Source of the DNA: Rhodocyclales bacterium
GTDB taxonomy: Bacteria > Pseudomonadota > Gammaproteobacteria > Burkholderiales > Rhodocyclaceae
Length of the DNA: 64,000 bases
Direction of reading: 5' to 3'
NCBI GenBank assembly: GCA_016235165.1
Contig: JACRLX010000002.1
Coordinates: 124,001 to 188,000, forward strand
Made by a program: the position numbers and the translations under genes. The notes beneath the pieces were generated by a model. It ran no database searches, had not been told where the DNA came from, and saw nothing but the letters and a program-made list of their open reading frames with translations. Numbering within the stretch: the first letter of the stretch is position 1; each line of letters begins with the position of its first letter. Shown in pieces: positions 1 to 7,915 of this stretch.

Positions 1-618
1 GTCGTCGCCGCGGATGACATGGGTAATCCGCATGTCGCGATCATCGACCACGACACAAAAATTGTAGGTCGGCGTGCCGTCGGCACGGGCAATGATGAAG
101 TCGTCGAGCTCGCCATTGGCGAACTCGATACGGCCTTTCACCAGGTCCTGCCAGCCCACCACGCCTTCCCGAGGATTGCGAAATCTCACCACCGGAGCGA
201 CGCCGTCCGGTGGCGGCGGCAAGGTTTTGCCCGCCTCCGGACGCCAGCGGCCGTCGTAACGCGGCTTTTCCTTGCTCGCCTCCTGCGCCGCGCGCAGGGC
301 ATCCAGTTCCTCCCGCGACATATAGCAGTGGTAGGCGCTGCCTGCCGCGAGCATTTCGGCGATGACAGCCCTGTAGCGATCCATGCGCTGCATCTGGTAG
401 AACGGCCCCTCGTCATGGGCCAATCCCAACCACTGCATGCCATCGAGAATCGCCTGCACGGCCTGCGGCGTGGAGCGGGCCACATCGGTATCCTCGATGC
501 GCAGGATGAAACTGCCGCCATGCCGCCGGGCATAGGCCCAGGAAAACAAAGCCGTGCGAGCGCCGCCGATATGCAGAAAACCGGTGGGGCTGGGGGCAAA
601 ACGGGTACGAACAGTCAT
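1..618 (-). CDS. gltX: Glutamyl-tRNA synthetase, N-terminal part (runs off the left edge)
   Basis: This gene charges tRNA-Glu in the cytoplasm. Only the first 206 codons lie in the window; the 3' part continues beyond base 1. The ATG at 618-616 opens a reading frame beginning [19 protein letters not shown], which contains the class I synthetase PSPTG and HIGH-like (HIGG) ATP-binding signature. Further family segments follow: RIEDTD near residue 45, a Y-rich [10 protein letters not shown] segment, and [15 protein letters not shown] with the later [16 protein letters not shown] block. The gene is transcribed away from the tRNA-Val on the other strand. The window cannot separate discriminating from non-discriminating GltX. 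Identity is firm. Confidence 0.95.
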   Translation of the reverse strand, partial: MTVRTRFAPSPTGFLHIGGARTALFSWAYARRHGGSFILRIEDTDVARSTPQAVQAILDGMQWLGLAHDEGPFYQMQRMDRYRAVIAEMLAAGSAYHCYMSREELDALRAAQEASKEKPRYDGRWRPEAGKTLPPPPDGVAPVVRFRNPREGVVGWQDLVKGRIEFANGELDDFIIARADGTPTYNFCVVVDDRDMRITHVIRGDD

Positions 619-718
619 GGCTAATCGGGGCGGAAACAATGCGCCCATTTTATTCCAGCGCTGTGCCCGCCGATTGACCGCCAAGCAGGCTTTGTGGTTA
701 AATTCGCGCCTCTTTCGC

Positions 719-793
719 GGGCGGTTAACTCAGCGGTAGAGTGCCACCTTCACACGGTGGAAGCCACTGGTTCGATCCCAGTACCGCCCACCA
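719..793 (+). tRNA. tRNA-Val (anticodon CAC)
   Basis: The sequence folds as a complete cloverleaf. The 7-bp acceptor stem pairs GGGCGGT (719-725) with ACCGCCC (783-789). The D arm is ACTC/GAGT, the anticodon stem CCACC/GGTGG encloses TTCACAC with anticodon CAC, and the T arm ACTGG/CCAGT encloses TTCGATC. The discriminator A and CCA (791-793) are encoded. CAC reads GUG valine codons. The 3' half (749-793) is the integration site of the downstream element; the copy here keeps the tRNA intact. Confidence 0.96.
749..793. repeat. attL: 3' half of tRNA-Val, 45-bp direct repeat copy 1
   Basis: Bases 749-793, from the anticodon loop to the CCA end, recur exactly at 12366-12410. Flanking bases differ on both sides of both copies, so 45 bp is the full repeat. 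A duplicated tRNA 3' end beside a tyrosine integrase gene is the standard signature of site-specific integration. Confidence 0.93.
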
Positions 794-860
794 TTCCATC
801 TACCTGATGGAGTTGAGAAATTTGGCATTTGCTGATTTCTCCCCTATCCCGAATCGTGCC

Positions 861-882
861 AATTGCTCCAAATTTGCTCCAA
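861..882. promoter_or_regulatory. Candidate integrase arm-type sites, left end
   Basis: AATTGCTCCA (861-870) is followed at once by ATTTGCTCCA (873-882), giving two near-identical direct repeats spaced 12 bp. The same 10-mer AATTGCTCCA recurs at 12248-12257 near the right end of the island. Repeats close to both att cores fit arm-type binding sites of tyrosine integrases. The function is inferred. Confidence 0.4.
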
Positions 883-904
883 CGCGAGCAATGGAGTGTG
901 TGCA

Positions 905-1915
905 GTGGCAACGATTCGGCAACGAGATGGATTTTGGGAAGCGCGGGTCCGGCGTGAAGGCTGGCCGAAGATCTCAAGAAGCTTCAATTCAAAAGCAGAG
1001 GCAAGAGCGTGGGCTTCGGTCATCGAGTCGGAGATCGAGCGCGGTGTCTTCATCGATCGCACCGAAGCCGAGAAAAACACGCTGGGGGATCTGCTTGTCC
1101 GCTATCAGGCCGAAGTGTCCTGCCACAAGAAGAGCGCCGAGGCTGAACGCTACAGAATCGCATTCCTTCTGCGCGACGACATAGCGAAGGCCAAAGTGGC
1201 GGCCCTGTCAGGCAAGCTCTTAGCATTGTGGCGAGACAAGCGCCTGAAAGGCGCATCAGGATCGACCACCAACCGAGATTTGAACCTCATTTCTCACGTT
1301 ATCACCGTGGCCAGGAAGGAATGGGGCATGCCTATTGAAAATCCGGTCGCGATGATTCGTCGCCCTCCAGAAAACAAGGCCCGCAAACGCCGCTTGGCCC
1401 CTGGAGAAGAGGAACGCCTCCTGGATGCATTGACCGCCGCTGAACGAGACGAGCACGGCCGTTTTACAGGCCCTCAGAACATTTGGCTACGACCGCTGGT
1501 AGTCATGGCACTGGAGACCGCCATGCGCCGCAGCGAGTTGCTTGCGCTGGATTGGCAGGACATCAGCTTCGCGGATTGCTACGCCCGGCTGTATGAGACA
1601 AAAAACGGGGAGTCCCGGGATGTCCCTCTGTCGTCACGAGCAGTGGCCACGCTGATGGCGCTTTCCCGGGACATTTCCGGAAAGGTTTTCCCGATCTCTG
1701 CTTTTGCCGTAAATAAGGGGTTCCCCCGTGCGGTAGAGCGTGCTGGAATAACAAACTTTCGTTTCCATGATCTCAGACACGAAGCAACCAGCAGGATCGC
1801 CGAAAAGCTGGACAACGTCCTGGAGTTGTCAGCGGTAACCGGGCACAAAACCTTAGTCATGTTGAAACGGTACTACCATCCGCGTGCAAAGGATCTGGCG
1901 AAGAAACTAGGCTAA
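905..1915 (+). CDS. Tyrosine-type site-specific integrase
   Basis: This recombinase is expected to integrate and excise the island at tRNA-Val. The 336-residue length fits the phage-integrase family. The C-terminal catalytic domain shows the first catalytic Arg in LETAMRRSELLALDW (residues ~203-217), the box II motif FHDLRHEA (His-x-x-Arg), a second His in TGHKTL and the nucleophile Tyr in KRYYHPR near the C terminus. The N-terminal ~100 residues match a SAM-like core-binding region. GTG at 905 is chosen because GGAG lies 8 bases upstream; in-frame TTG at 863 and GTG at 896 are alternatives, but the TTG falls inside the arm-type repeats. It lies directly beside attL, as usual for tRNA-targeting elements. 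Confidence 0.92.
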   Translation: MATIRQRDGFWEARVRREGWPKISRSFNSKAEARAWASVIESEIERGVFIDRTEAEKNTLGDLLVRYQAEVSCHKKSAEAERYRIAFLLRDDIAKAKVAALSGKLLALWRDKRLKGASGSTTNRDLNLISHVITVARKEWGMPIENPVAMIRRPPENKARKRRLAPGEEERLLDALTAAERDEHGRFTGPQNIWLRPLVVMALETAMRRSELLALDWQDISFADCYARLYETKNGESRDVPLSSRAVATLMALSRDISGKVFPISAFAVNKGFPRAVERAGITNFRFHDLRHEATSRIAEKLDNVLELSAVTGHKTLVMLKRYYHPRAKDLAKKLG

Positions 1916-1971
1916 ACAGAATTCCAACGTATTAATATACTGGTTTCTTACACGACACGAGGGAGTTAAGG

Positions 1972-2463
1972 ATGAGATCGTTCCTCTTTGGATTAGCACT
2001 GCTTTCATCGATGCCGGCACTTGCATCGGACTGGCAATCAACCTATTACAACACGCGCAAGGGCAGTCTCCTTATCGACAAAGATAGCATCGCCGAAGCT
2101 CAGGGAAGCGTAAGAAAGTTCTGGACCCTTTTTGCTCCACGTGTGACCGTAGGACAGCCAGGCGAAGGCTACGCGTACCACAAAGCACTACGCCAGATCG
2201 ATTGCGCAAGCCGTACATCATCCCTTGTCCGCTCGATCTACCATGACGAAAGCAATGTGCAGCACGAAGCCAAAATTGACGACAAGGCAATGCGCGATAT
2301 AGTCCCAGACAGCGAAGACGATTACCTCTGGCAGTACGTCTGCAAGCCTGAACGGCAAGACAAGCTAGGCATCGCAACTGGAAATATCTCTCAGTTCCTC
2401 GACGATCAGGTGAAGTTCACCAAAGAGAATCTGCTTACTCTGAAAAGGATGCAGGGCAAGTAG
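1972..2463 (+). CDS. Small exported protein, possibly surface-adhesin E-like
   Basis: The 163-residue product has a clear Sec signal peptide (MRSFLFGLALLSSMPALAS, cleavage near residue 19). The mature part carries a layout seen in the small surface-adhesin E-like domain: a W near the start, a DKDSIAEAQGSVRKFW segment, a tyrosine-rich strand and an IDCASR cysteine, with a second Cys in YVCKPE that could form a disulfide. I assign this family only tentatively. A GAGGGAG ribosome site precedes the ATG. It follows the integrase by 56 bases, co-oriented, and is followed by a thioredoxin-fold protein that could assist its folding. Role in the element unknown. Confidence 0.7.
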   Translation: MRSFLFGLALLSSMPALASDWQSTYYNTRKGSLLIDKDSIAEAQGSVRKFWTLFAPRVTVGQPGEGYAYHKALRQIDCASRTSSLVRSIYHDESNVQHEAKIDDKAMRDIVPDSEDDYLWQYVCKPERQDKLGIATGNISQFLDDQVKFTKENLLTLKRMQGK

Positions 2464-2466
2464 CCG

Positions 2467-2501
2467 TTTTGACCACGTATTACGATACCTTGGTCATTTT
2501 T
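2467..2501. repeat. Outlying copy of the GACCACG / GGTCATTTT repeat
   Basis: TTTTGACCACG (2467-2477) and GGTCATTTTT (2492-2501) face each other across 14 bases between two island genes. They share the half-sites of the repeat array at 3099-3251. This may be a site for the same DNA-binding protein, or a weak transcription stop after the preceding gene. Function unknown. Confidence 0.5.
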
Positions 2502-2540
2502 GGCAAACGTCCGGCACAATAGCAGCAGGAGATTAGCCGA

Positions 2541-3089
2541 ATGAAAACCATCGTCGCTTTGCTAATGCTGATGCTCTCGACCGTGCCAAGCTGGGCAGCC
2601 AAGCCGGACGGATCGAGCCTCACCGGTGTCGATGCGAAGATTTGGAACGGCCTGTCTAGAACATCCTGGATCGCCCAGGGCGATGGGCCACGCGTCGTCT
2701 ACGCCCTTGTCGATCCCAATTGCCCATACTCGCGAGATTTGTACAAGAAAGCGCAGCAGATAGCCAATCCAGTGTCTGTGCAGATCCGCTGGGTGCCTGT
2801 CGGCGTCCTCCCGAAGGTGACGGAAGACAGCCGCAACAAAGCTGCGGCCGCGATGAAGGGCGGGGCGAAGACACTTGATGCCATCATGCGCGGCGGCGCA
2901 TCCGACGTGAAGCCGTCCCAGACCGAATTCGCCCAGGTGGATAGCAGCGTCGATTTCCTTACAAACGAAATCGGAAAGCACGTCCAGCCAGGCGTTCCCA
3001 AGTTGATCTATGTGAAGGATGCCGGCAACGAGATTCGGGTGTTCACTGGTGTTCCGCCACAGGCCGAGCTTGCCAAGGCGCTACGCTGA
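2541..3089 (+). CDS. Periplasmic thioredoxin-fold (DsbC/DsbG-like) protein with CPYS active site
   Basis: The 182-residue product has a signal peptide (to about residue 20, SWAA) and a DsbC/DsbG-like segment VVYALVDPNCPYSRDLYKKA. In this family the motif is normally DPNCPYC, with two active-site cysteines. Here the second is Ser, so the protein cannot be a conventional dithiol oxidoreductase; a monothiol isomerase or a binding protein remains possible. A cis-Pro-like GVPKLIYVKD segment occurs near residue 150, as in thioredoxin folds. Start: GGAG lies 9 bases before the ATG. Conjugative elements often carry such proteins for pilus and pore folding, which is the likely context. Convergent with the PilM-like gene. 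Confidence 0.8.
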   Translation: MKTIVALLMLMLSTVPSWAAKPDGSSLTGVDAKIWNGLSRTSWIAQGDGPRVVYALVDPNCPYSRDLYKKAQQIANPVSVQIRWVPVGVLPKVTEDSRNKAAAAMKGGAKTLDAIMRGGASDVKPSQTEFAQVDSSVDFLTNEIGKHVQPGVPKLIYVKDAGNEIRVFTGVPPQAELAKALR

Positions 3090-3098
3090 CCGGGTCAA

Positions 3099-3251
3099 GG
3101 TCATTTTCGACCACGCGATAGCGGCGCAAGGTCAAAAACAACCACGCCCAACCCGCACCATAGCCAATATTGACCACGAGCCGCGCGGTATGCCGGAAAC
3201 GTGGTCAAAAACTGCAACGCCTCCCCGATACCGTGGTCATTTTCGACCACG
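3099..3251. repeat. Array of GTGGTC-A/T-rich-GACCAC dyad repeats
   Basis: The 198-base space between convergent genes holds at least five copies of a short motif: GGTCATTTTCGACCACG (3099-3115), GGTCAAAAACAACCACG (3130-3146), ATTGACCACG (3169-3178), CGTGGTCAAAAAC (3200-3212) and the full dyad CGTGGTC-ATTTTC-GACCACG (3232-3251, perfect 7-bp arms). A degenerate copy lies at 3264-3277. Spacing is irregular and both orientations occur, unlike CRISPR. Iteron-like origin sites, operator sites, or part of oriT are possible; no U-tract supports a terminator. Function not determined. Confidence 0.7.
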
Positions 3252-3287
3252 AGCGGGGAAAGCGATGTCAAAAACGGCAAGCCCGAA

Positions 3288-3737
3288 TCAGCCATCCCCA
3301 TAGACGACGGACTCGTCCGGGATAGCCCCAGGGATCGAGATCGAGCTGGTGCCGCTGATAGGGTTGTAGAGCACTCCGCTGCGCTTGATGCCCGACAACA
3401 TCGTGTTGTTGGTGTCCTTGAGCAACTGGTAGGCCCATTCGGGCCGCTGGTTTGAGTAGTACACGTAGCCCTTCCCGCCGGTTACGTAATTGCTGACCCC
3501 GCTGATCTTCGTGTACCACGTCGGCAAAGACAGCGACGCATCGGCCACGGTGCCGGTTGTCCCCGTGTTCGCCTGCGCATACGTCGATACGGCGTTGCGA
3601 TAGACCATCATGTTCCCGCTGATCGCCGAGGCCTCGCCGGCGTTATTGTTCGCGTTGAGCTGATGCTGCGTGTCGACGTAGATCGACCCAAAGAAGATGG
3701 AGATCGTGAAGAAGAGTGCCCAAAACAAACCGTTCAC
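3288..3737 (-). CDS. PilM-like (IncI-type thin pilus) membrane-anchored protein
   Basis: The 149-residue product has an N-terminal hydrophobic anchor (LFWALFFTISIFFGSIYV) followed by a periplasmic domain with ISGNMMVYRNAVSTYAQANTG near residue 40, a layout I associate with the PilM protein of IncI plasmid thin pili. The identification rests on pattern memory, so an alignment to R64 PilM is needed. GTG at 3737 is chosen because it overlaps the stop of the upstream gene (GTGA), implying translational coupling. It is the last gene of the minus-strand mobilization operon. Confidence 0.65.
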   Translation of the reverse strand: MNGLFWALFFTISIFFGSIYVDTQHQLNANNNAGEASAISGNMMVYRNAVSTYAQANTGTTGTVADASLSLPTWYTKISGVSNYVTGGKGYVYYSNQRPEWAYQLLKDTNNTMLSGIKRSGVLYNPISGTSSISIPGAIPDESVVYGDG

Positions 3738-4177
3738 GATGGCTCTCCCCGCATTTCCTCGATCGGCAGCGCCGATCCGGCCAGCCGCGCCGCATTGATC
3801 CACAGCAATAGCCCAATGCCCGCAAGGGGCAACGTCAGCAGCCCCACCACGCCCAGCATGACCGCATTCCAGGCACGCGAGACATTCCAATTCCGTCGCG
3901 CCTCTTCTACAGCCGCCTTATAGACCGTCCCATCGACCTCGATCGCGTACAGGATCGCCGTCTCTGTCGAGAAAAATAACGGTGTTGGCACCTTGACCCT
4001 GGCTACCCACACCGTGCAGTGCTGGCCATCGCGCAGCAGCGTCGCCAGCTCGGCGATCACCTTGACGCGCTTGAGGTGCGCCGCACCGACCCGCATGAAG
4101 TCATAGAACTCGCCCGATTTCCCGGCCTCTACCGGCCCCAACGCCAGCCGGCCGGACAGCTTTTCGATCTTGCTCAT
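3734..4177 (-). CDS. Small membrane protein of the mobilization operon, unknown function
   Basis: The 147-residue product has a soluble N-terminal half and a hydrophobic hairpin near the C terminus (AVMLGVVGLLTLPLAGIGLLLWI, residues ~107-129). I recognise no family motif. The ATG overlaps the preceding stop (ATGA at 4174-4177) and its own stop overlaps the next start, so it is translated as part of the operon. Position beside PilM-like and DotA/TraY-like genes suggests a role at the inner membrane in mating-pore function. Confidence 0.65.
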   Translation of the reverse strand: MSKIEKLSGRLALGPVEAGKSGEFYDFMRVGAAHLKRVKVIAELATLLRDGQHCTVWVARVKVPTPLFFSTETAILYAIEVDGTVYKAAVEEARRNWNVSRAWNAVMLGVVGLLTLPLAGIGLLLWINAARLAGSALPIEEMRGEPS

Positions 4178-4308
4178 TGATTTCCCTCCTGCTGCATCAT
4201 CGGAACCGCGTTGGCGCGGACGAAAGCGATCAGCCTGGCCATTGCTTTGCCGAAAGCCTTGTCATCTGCGAGAAGCCTTGCAACATCCCCATCCTGAATC
4301 ATCAACAT
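4174..4308 (-). CDS. Very small operon protein (44 aa), unknown
   Basis: A 44-codon frame starts at ATG 4308 with a strong ribosome site (AGGAG, 7 bases upstream). It reads MLMIQDGDVARLLADDKAFG at the N terminus and is predicted helical and soluble. Its stop overlaps the start of the next gene (ATGA), which supports translation. A longer upstream reading in the same frame is proline/arginine-rich and unlikely to be coding. Function unknown. Confidence 0.55.
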   Translation of the reverse strand: MLMIQDGDVARLLADDKAFGKAMARLIAFVRANAVPMMQQEGNQ

Positions 4309-4330
4309 GTCGATTCTCCTAAGTCGGTCA

Positions 4331-4519
4331 CTAAGCCGGCCTGCGAAGCTGCCGGCATTCCTCAAGCCTTCCCGCACCGCTCGGTTTTGCCTTTCCCAGC
4401 GGACCGCCGGCGGCAGGGCGGGGGGCTTTCGCGAAGGGTTTTGACCTGGCGCGTGGTAGCCGGCTGTGCAGGTCGGCATGACAGGCGGGGCTTTCCAGCG
4501 AACGGAATAAAGGCCTCAT
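4331..4519 (-). CDS. Doubtful small ORF (62 aa)
   Basis: An ATG at 4519 lies just after the stop of the preceding ORF and opens 62 codons rich in Pro, Arg and Ala, beginning MRPLFRSLESPACHADLHSR. The ribosome site is weak. The stretch 4309-4521 may instead be untranslated spacer in the operon. Recorded because the region would otherwise be unexplained. Confidence 0.2.
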   Translation of the reverse strand: MRPLFRSLESPACHADLHSRLPRARSKPFAKAPRPAAGGPLGKAKPSGAGRLEECRQLRRPA

Positions 4520-4521
4520 CT

Positions 4522-4863
4522 TTATGCCGGATCGCTGGCCGCCTGGCGTGACGGCGTGCACTTTTGAGCCGGCTGCGCCAGGGCAAAACACTGAAGCCCC
4601 CCGCCCTGCTGCTGGCGCACCGCGCCAGCCTCCATCGCTTCGCGCAGCGATGCGATGCTGACCAGGCTTTTGCAGGGGACGCCAAGCGCAGCGCGGCGGG
4701 GGTCTGCGCAGCAGTCCCCCAGGAGCGTGCGGAAGCCGAGCAACGCGAGGGAAGGATCAGAAGGGCGCGCAGCGTCCCCGAAGGGGATGAGCGTCCAGCG
4801 AAACCCTGGCAGAGCCCGACCGGCATCAGCCGGGCCGCCCAGGGGCTTGAGAATTTGCCCCAT
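4522..4863 (-). CDS. Possible small operon protein (113 aa), unknown
   Basis: ATG at 4863 follows the DotA/TraY-like stop by 6 bases and has AAGG shortly upstream. The frame reads MGQILKPLGGPADAGRALPG at the N terminus, is rich in Cys, Gln and Ala towards the end, and has no signal peptide or strong membrane segment. I recognise no family. A longer overlapping frame (4362-4892) is Arg/Ser-rich and less likely. It could be a genuine gene filling the gap between DotA/TraY and the small 44-aa gene; comparison with relatives would settle it. Confidence 0.4.
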   Translation of the reverse strand: MGQILKPLGGPADAGRALPGFRWTLIPFGDAARPSDPSLALLGFRTLLGDCCADPRRAALGVPCKSLVSIASLREAMEAGAVRQQQGGGLQCFALAQPAQKCTPSRQAASDPA

Positions 4864-4869
4864 AAACCT

Positions 4870-7080
4870 TCACCCTTTGCGATCCGACGCATCCGGCATC
4901 AGCTCGGCATTCGAGAACCCATTCGGCTCCCTCCCGCCTGGCTTACCATCCGCCCCCGATCCTCTAGGCCCAGCAGATCCCCGGTGCACCGCCCCTTGCC
5001 CCGCGCCCTTGGAGCCTTGCTCCAGGCCTCCGACCGATTTCTCCACCTCTTTGATCCCGACGCCCTGCGCCCCAGCCTGAGATCCCACCCAACGCATCAC
5101 GTTGTCCGGCACGCTCGACACCAAAGCAAAACAGGCATGGATGGCCATCGTCATCATCACGACGTAGAGCGCTACCCAAGCCACCAACGCGATCAAGCCA
5201 ACGCCTGTCGAGCCAGTCACGCCGGACACCGCGCCGAGAAACATCATGTTCACGAGTGCCCCGGCTGGATACATAATCGCGCCGGCGAGCACCAAGCCGA
5301 AGAGCAGCAGCGCCGGTTGAATCACCATCGCCAGGATCAGCATGTAGCCCGGCCCCGCCCGGCCGACAAAATCATCACCGCCAGGATGCACATGCATCGC
5401 CGCCATCAGCGGCGCAGCGAGTACCGCCTCAGCCACCGATGCCAACCAGCGCACAATGCCCGCGACCCACCACAGCACCGGCACGAACGGCAGATACCAC
5501 GCGAGCCACGCCCCGAGCGCCCAGAGGGCTGACGATATCCATTCGACCGTGCCGCTCAACGTCCGAGCTGCCTCGGTCACGTTGAACACGTTACCGATTG
5601 ACCAGCTCGCGAGCCGGCCACCAGACAGGCCCATGATCGTGAAGTAGGTGCCCTTCAGATACACGCCTGCCATGACGATTTCATTGCCAAGTACGCGAAG
5701 CTGCTCGATAGCTGAGGTGTTGGCCCCGGCTATCCGCGTCGTGATGTTGTTGAGGGCGGCCATCGCCGGCACTGAGAGCAATCGCATCACATCGTCAGCG
5801 CTACGGATCGATGTCGCCTCATCGATCGAGGCGTCGTAGGCCCGGCGAGGCGCACCGCTTCGATCCTTGAGAAACTCATCGGCCAGGGTCATGGCATCGC
5901 GGTAGCCGATCAGCGCCTCATTGACTTCCAGATCCTCGATGCGGATCGGCTTCGATACCGGAACCATGTTTACCGCCGACTGGACCGCATCATTGACCTT
6001 GACCATGTGCGAGAACCACGTTCCGGCGAGCACGAATCCCCCGGTCTCCGCTTCCTTGATAAAGGACTGCTGCGCAACCTCCGGCGCGGCGTCCACGGCC
6101 TTTTTGGCGGCCGCCGCGATCGTGGCCTCGTAGCGCCCTGCAGCCGCCTCGATGACGCCAGCAGCCGGCCTCTGCGCCGTCGCCACGATGCCCTGAGCCA
6201 CTGGCCGCAGATTCGTGATCATGTCGCCAACGGCCACCGCGTGCGCCTCCAGGAGCGGCGACACAAACCAGAGCGCTGGGCCATTCCAAGCATCGGACAG
6301 ACTCTGCGGCCCAACGAATTCAACCGATGCGGCGTCGCGGCCGGTCTTTGCTTGCTGAGGGTTTTCCGACCACTGCAGCGATCCACACGCGGCCGCCGAG
6401 GTGTTGCTGTCGTTCTTGCGCCAGCGGTACTCGGTCAGCTTCCCGCCGAAACCGCCTGCGATGGGAATGCGGATCTTCTCTGCGACGATGCGGGTCTTGC
6501 GCTCTTCTGCTTCGTATTGTTTGTTCATCGCCGCCATGCAGACCTCGGCGCGCAGGATGTTGGCCGCCAGCGGCCGAGCATCCGGCACGTTGATATGCCC
6601 CAGGGTGCCGTGGCGTGCGAAATGGCCAGTCGTCACCTGCCAGATCGAGTCGGCCACGCCGACGCCCTGCATCGCGAGCCAGATCATGGCGACCTGGAGC
6701 AGCGAAAAGCCACTGGCCAGCGGCAGGAGCAGCGCCGTACCGCCTACCGTGCGGATCGGCACCCAGATTTCGGACATCTTTTTGCCCAACAGCACGCCGT
6801 CATGAGCGCTATCGACCGTCCCTTTGACCGTCGTGTAGAGGACGAAGAGCATCGCGAGAAACAGCACGGCCGTATTGAAGACCCCCATCATCACACCCAG
6901 CAGGCTTTGCTGGTCTCCGGTGCCGCCGCCATCGACAATACTGCCGAAAATCTGGCGAAGGAAGCCGACCGCGATGTCACCAGGTGGCGGCGTGAAGGCA
7001 TGGAGGCCGGGAGTTGCCGCCGGCTCGGCGGCGATGGCAGGCACGGCCAGCAGGAGAAAGAGCGTCAGGAGCGCGCGCAT
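4870..7080 (-). CDS. DotA/TraY-family type IVB mating-pore membrane protein
   Basis: The 736-residue product has a signal peptide (RALLTLFLLLAVPAIAAEP), N-terminal membrane segments around residues 70-135 with the family signature VPIRTVGGTALLLPLASGFS, a long periplasmic middle region, and a C-terminal block of several membrane helices (~530-700) ending in HACFALVSSVPDNVMRW. This matches DotA of Dot/Icm systems and TraY of IncI plasmids, polytopic inner-membrane parts of type IVB secretion systems. ATG at 7080 overlaps the upstream TGA (TGATG) and has GGAGG just before it. No other core type IVB genes are present here, which suggests it acts with a helper system. Confidence 0.88.
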   Translation of the reverse strand: MRALLTLFLLLAVPAIAAEPAATPGLHAFTPPPGDIAVGFLRQIFGSIVDGGGTGDQQSLLGVMMGVFNTAVLFLAMLFVLYTTVKGTVDSAHDGVLLGKKMSEIWVPIRTVGGTALLLPLASGFSLLQVAMIWLAMQGVGVADSIWQVTTGHFARHGTLGHINVPDARPLAANILRAEVCMAAMNKQYEAEERKTRIVAEKIRIPIAGGFGGKLTEYRWRKNDSNTSAAACGSLQWSENPQQAKTGRDAASVEFVGPQSLSDAWNGPALWFVSPLLEAHAVAVGDMITNLRPVAQGIVATAQRPAAGVIEAAAGRYEATIAAAAKKAVDAAPEVAQQSFIKEAETGGFVLAGTWFSHMVKVNDAVQSAVNMVPVSKPIRIEDLEVNEALIGYRDAMTLADEFLKDRSGAPRRAYDASIDEATSIRSADDVMRLLSVPAMAALNNITTRIAGANTSAIEQLRVLGNEIVMAGVYLKGTYFTIMGLSGGRLASWSIGNVFNVTEAARTLSGTVEWISSALWALGAWLAWYLPFVPVLWWVAGIVRWLASVAEAVLAAPLMAAMHVHPGGDDFVGRAGPGYMLILAMVIQPALLLFGLVLAGAIMYPAGALVNMMFLGAVSGVTGSTGVGLIALVAWVALYVVMMTMAIHACFALVSSVPDNVMRWVGSQAGAQGVGIKEVEKSVGGLEQGSKGAGQGAVHRGSAGPRGSGADGKPGGREPNGFSNAELMPDASDRKG

Positions 7081-7565
7081 CACCACCTCCGCCCCAGCGA
7101 CCAGAACCAGGGGCCGAAGCTGTACAGCTCAGCGTCGCGGATCTGGCAGTATCGGAAGTGCCATTTCAGCCAGCGCGCTCCGGTTAGGGCAACTGCACCG
7201 AGTGCGATGAAGAAAGCATTGACCGGATGATTGGTGAACGGCGCGTAGGCGAGCGCGCCGGCGGCGGCCAGCGTGGCCACGAAGAACCAAATCGCCCGCT
7301 GCTTGAAGGCCCGCCCTTGGCGGATCAGGTGGGCCTCATCAAGGCCCAGCCGCTCAACAGCCTCGACAAATGTCTCATGCCGATAATTCTGCGGGCCGTC
7401 GGCGAGCTTCCGCCGCACATAGCCGCCGACTGCCGCGACGTTCCCGCCGATCCGCCCCAGCTCGCGCGCCAGACTGGTGAGGCCGATGCTGTACGACCAG
7501 GCCTTGCCGACGCCGACGACGGCGCGGCGGGCGATGCCGTGCTTCTGCTGTTGTTCCATGTTCAT
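7080..7565 (-). CDS. TraX-like (IncI) membrane protein upstream of DotA/TraY
   Basis: The 161-residue product starts at ATG 7565 (ATGA overlap with the upstream gene, GGAGG ribosome site). It has a soluble N-terminal ~95 residues (WSYSIGLTSLARELGRIGG, YRHETFVEAVERLGLDEAHL) followed by two membrane helices (IWFFVATLAAAGALAY and AFFIALGAVALTGARW) and a short RYCQIRDAELYSFGPW tail. The immediate position before DotA/TraY matches traX-traY order of IncI plasmids, as I recall it. The name is therefore partly by context. Confidence 0.65.
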   Translation of the reverse strand: MNMEQQQKHGIARRAVVGVGKAWSYSIGLTSLARELGRIGGNVAAVGGYVRRKLADGPQNYRHETFVEAVERLGLDEAHLIRQGRAFKQRAIWFFVATLAAAGALAYAPFTNHPVNAFFIALGAVALTGARWLKWHFRYCQIRDAELYSFGPWFWSLGRRW

Positions 7566-7828
7566 GCCTCCGCTTCAAGTAGGTTGGTCAAAAAGAGCCG
7601 TGCGGCGTCGCGGCCGCAGGGGCCTCGGCAGGCCTGCCTGTAGGCCTGTGTAAGGTTTTCGAGGGCAGGCCCGATAAGTACCGCCGTCGCGCCTGTAAAG
7701 GCGTGGAAAACCTTCGGCCGATCCTCGATGCCCGGGTGCCGCTGAATCACAATCTCAGCGGCAAGGTCTTCGAGGATTGCGGGATCTAAAAGATGACTTT
7801 CGTTGTTTGATAAGATTGAAAGAGCCAC
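7562..7828 (-). CDS. Small operon protein (88 aa), unknown
   Basis: GTG at 7828 is chosen because a full GGAGG lies 5 bases upstream; an ATG at 7840 in the same frame overlaps that ribosome site. The product is soluble and mostly helical (ILEDLAAEIVIQRHPGIED, ALENLTQAYRQACRGPCG). It carries two cysteines in CRGPC. No family recognised. Its stop overlaps the start of the TraX-like gene. Confidence 0.55.
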   Translation of the reverse strand: MALSILSNNESHLLDPAILEDLAAEIVIQRHPGIEDRPKVFHAFTGATAVLIGPALENLTQAYRQACRGPCGRDAARLFLTNLLEAEA

Positions 7829-7867
7829 TTGAACCTCCATGCAGGTTGATGTTGGTCAGGCCGGCGT

Positions 7868-7881
7868 CGGGTGGCCACCCG
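7868..7881. other. 14-bp perfect palindrome before the TraX/DotA segment
   Basis: CGGGTGGCCACCCG reads the same on both strands and lies in the 87-base gap between the relaxase stop and the next start, the largest break in the operon outside the DotA downstream region. It may be a regulator site or RNA hairpin; no U-tract follows. Confidence 0.3.
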
Positions 7882-7915
7882 GCGCACGGCCGACATGAGC
7901 CCCGCGCTCGCGCGA

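Noticed and set aside
3099-3277. CRISPR array
   Set aside because: Repeats are short, unequal, in both orientations and irregularly spaced; no cas genes.
4362-4892. 176-codon frame after DotA/TraY
   Set aside because: Ser/Arg/Pro-rich and overlaps the DotA/TraY end; the 113-codon frame at 4522-4863 with a ribosome site is preferred.
6007-7230. 407-codon plus-strand open frame
   Set aside because: Antisense to DotA/TraY, which has signal peptide, membrane helices and family motifs; the antisense frame is Arg/His-rich.
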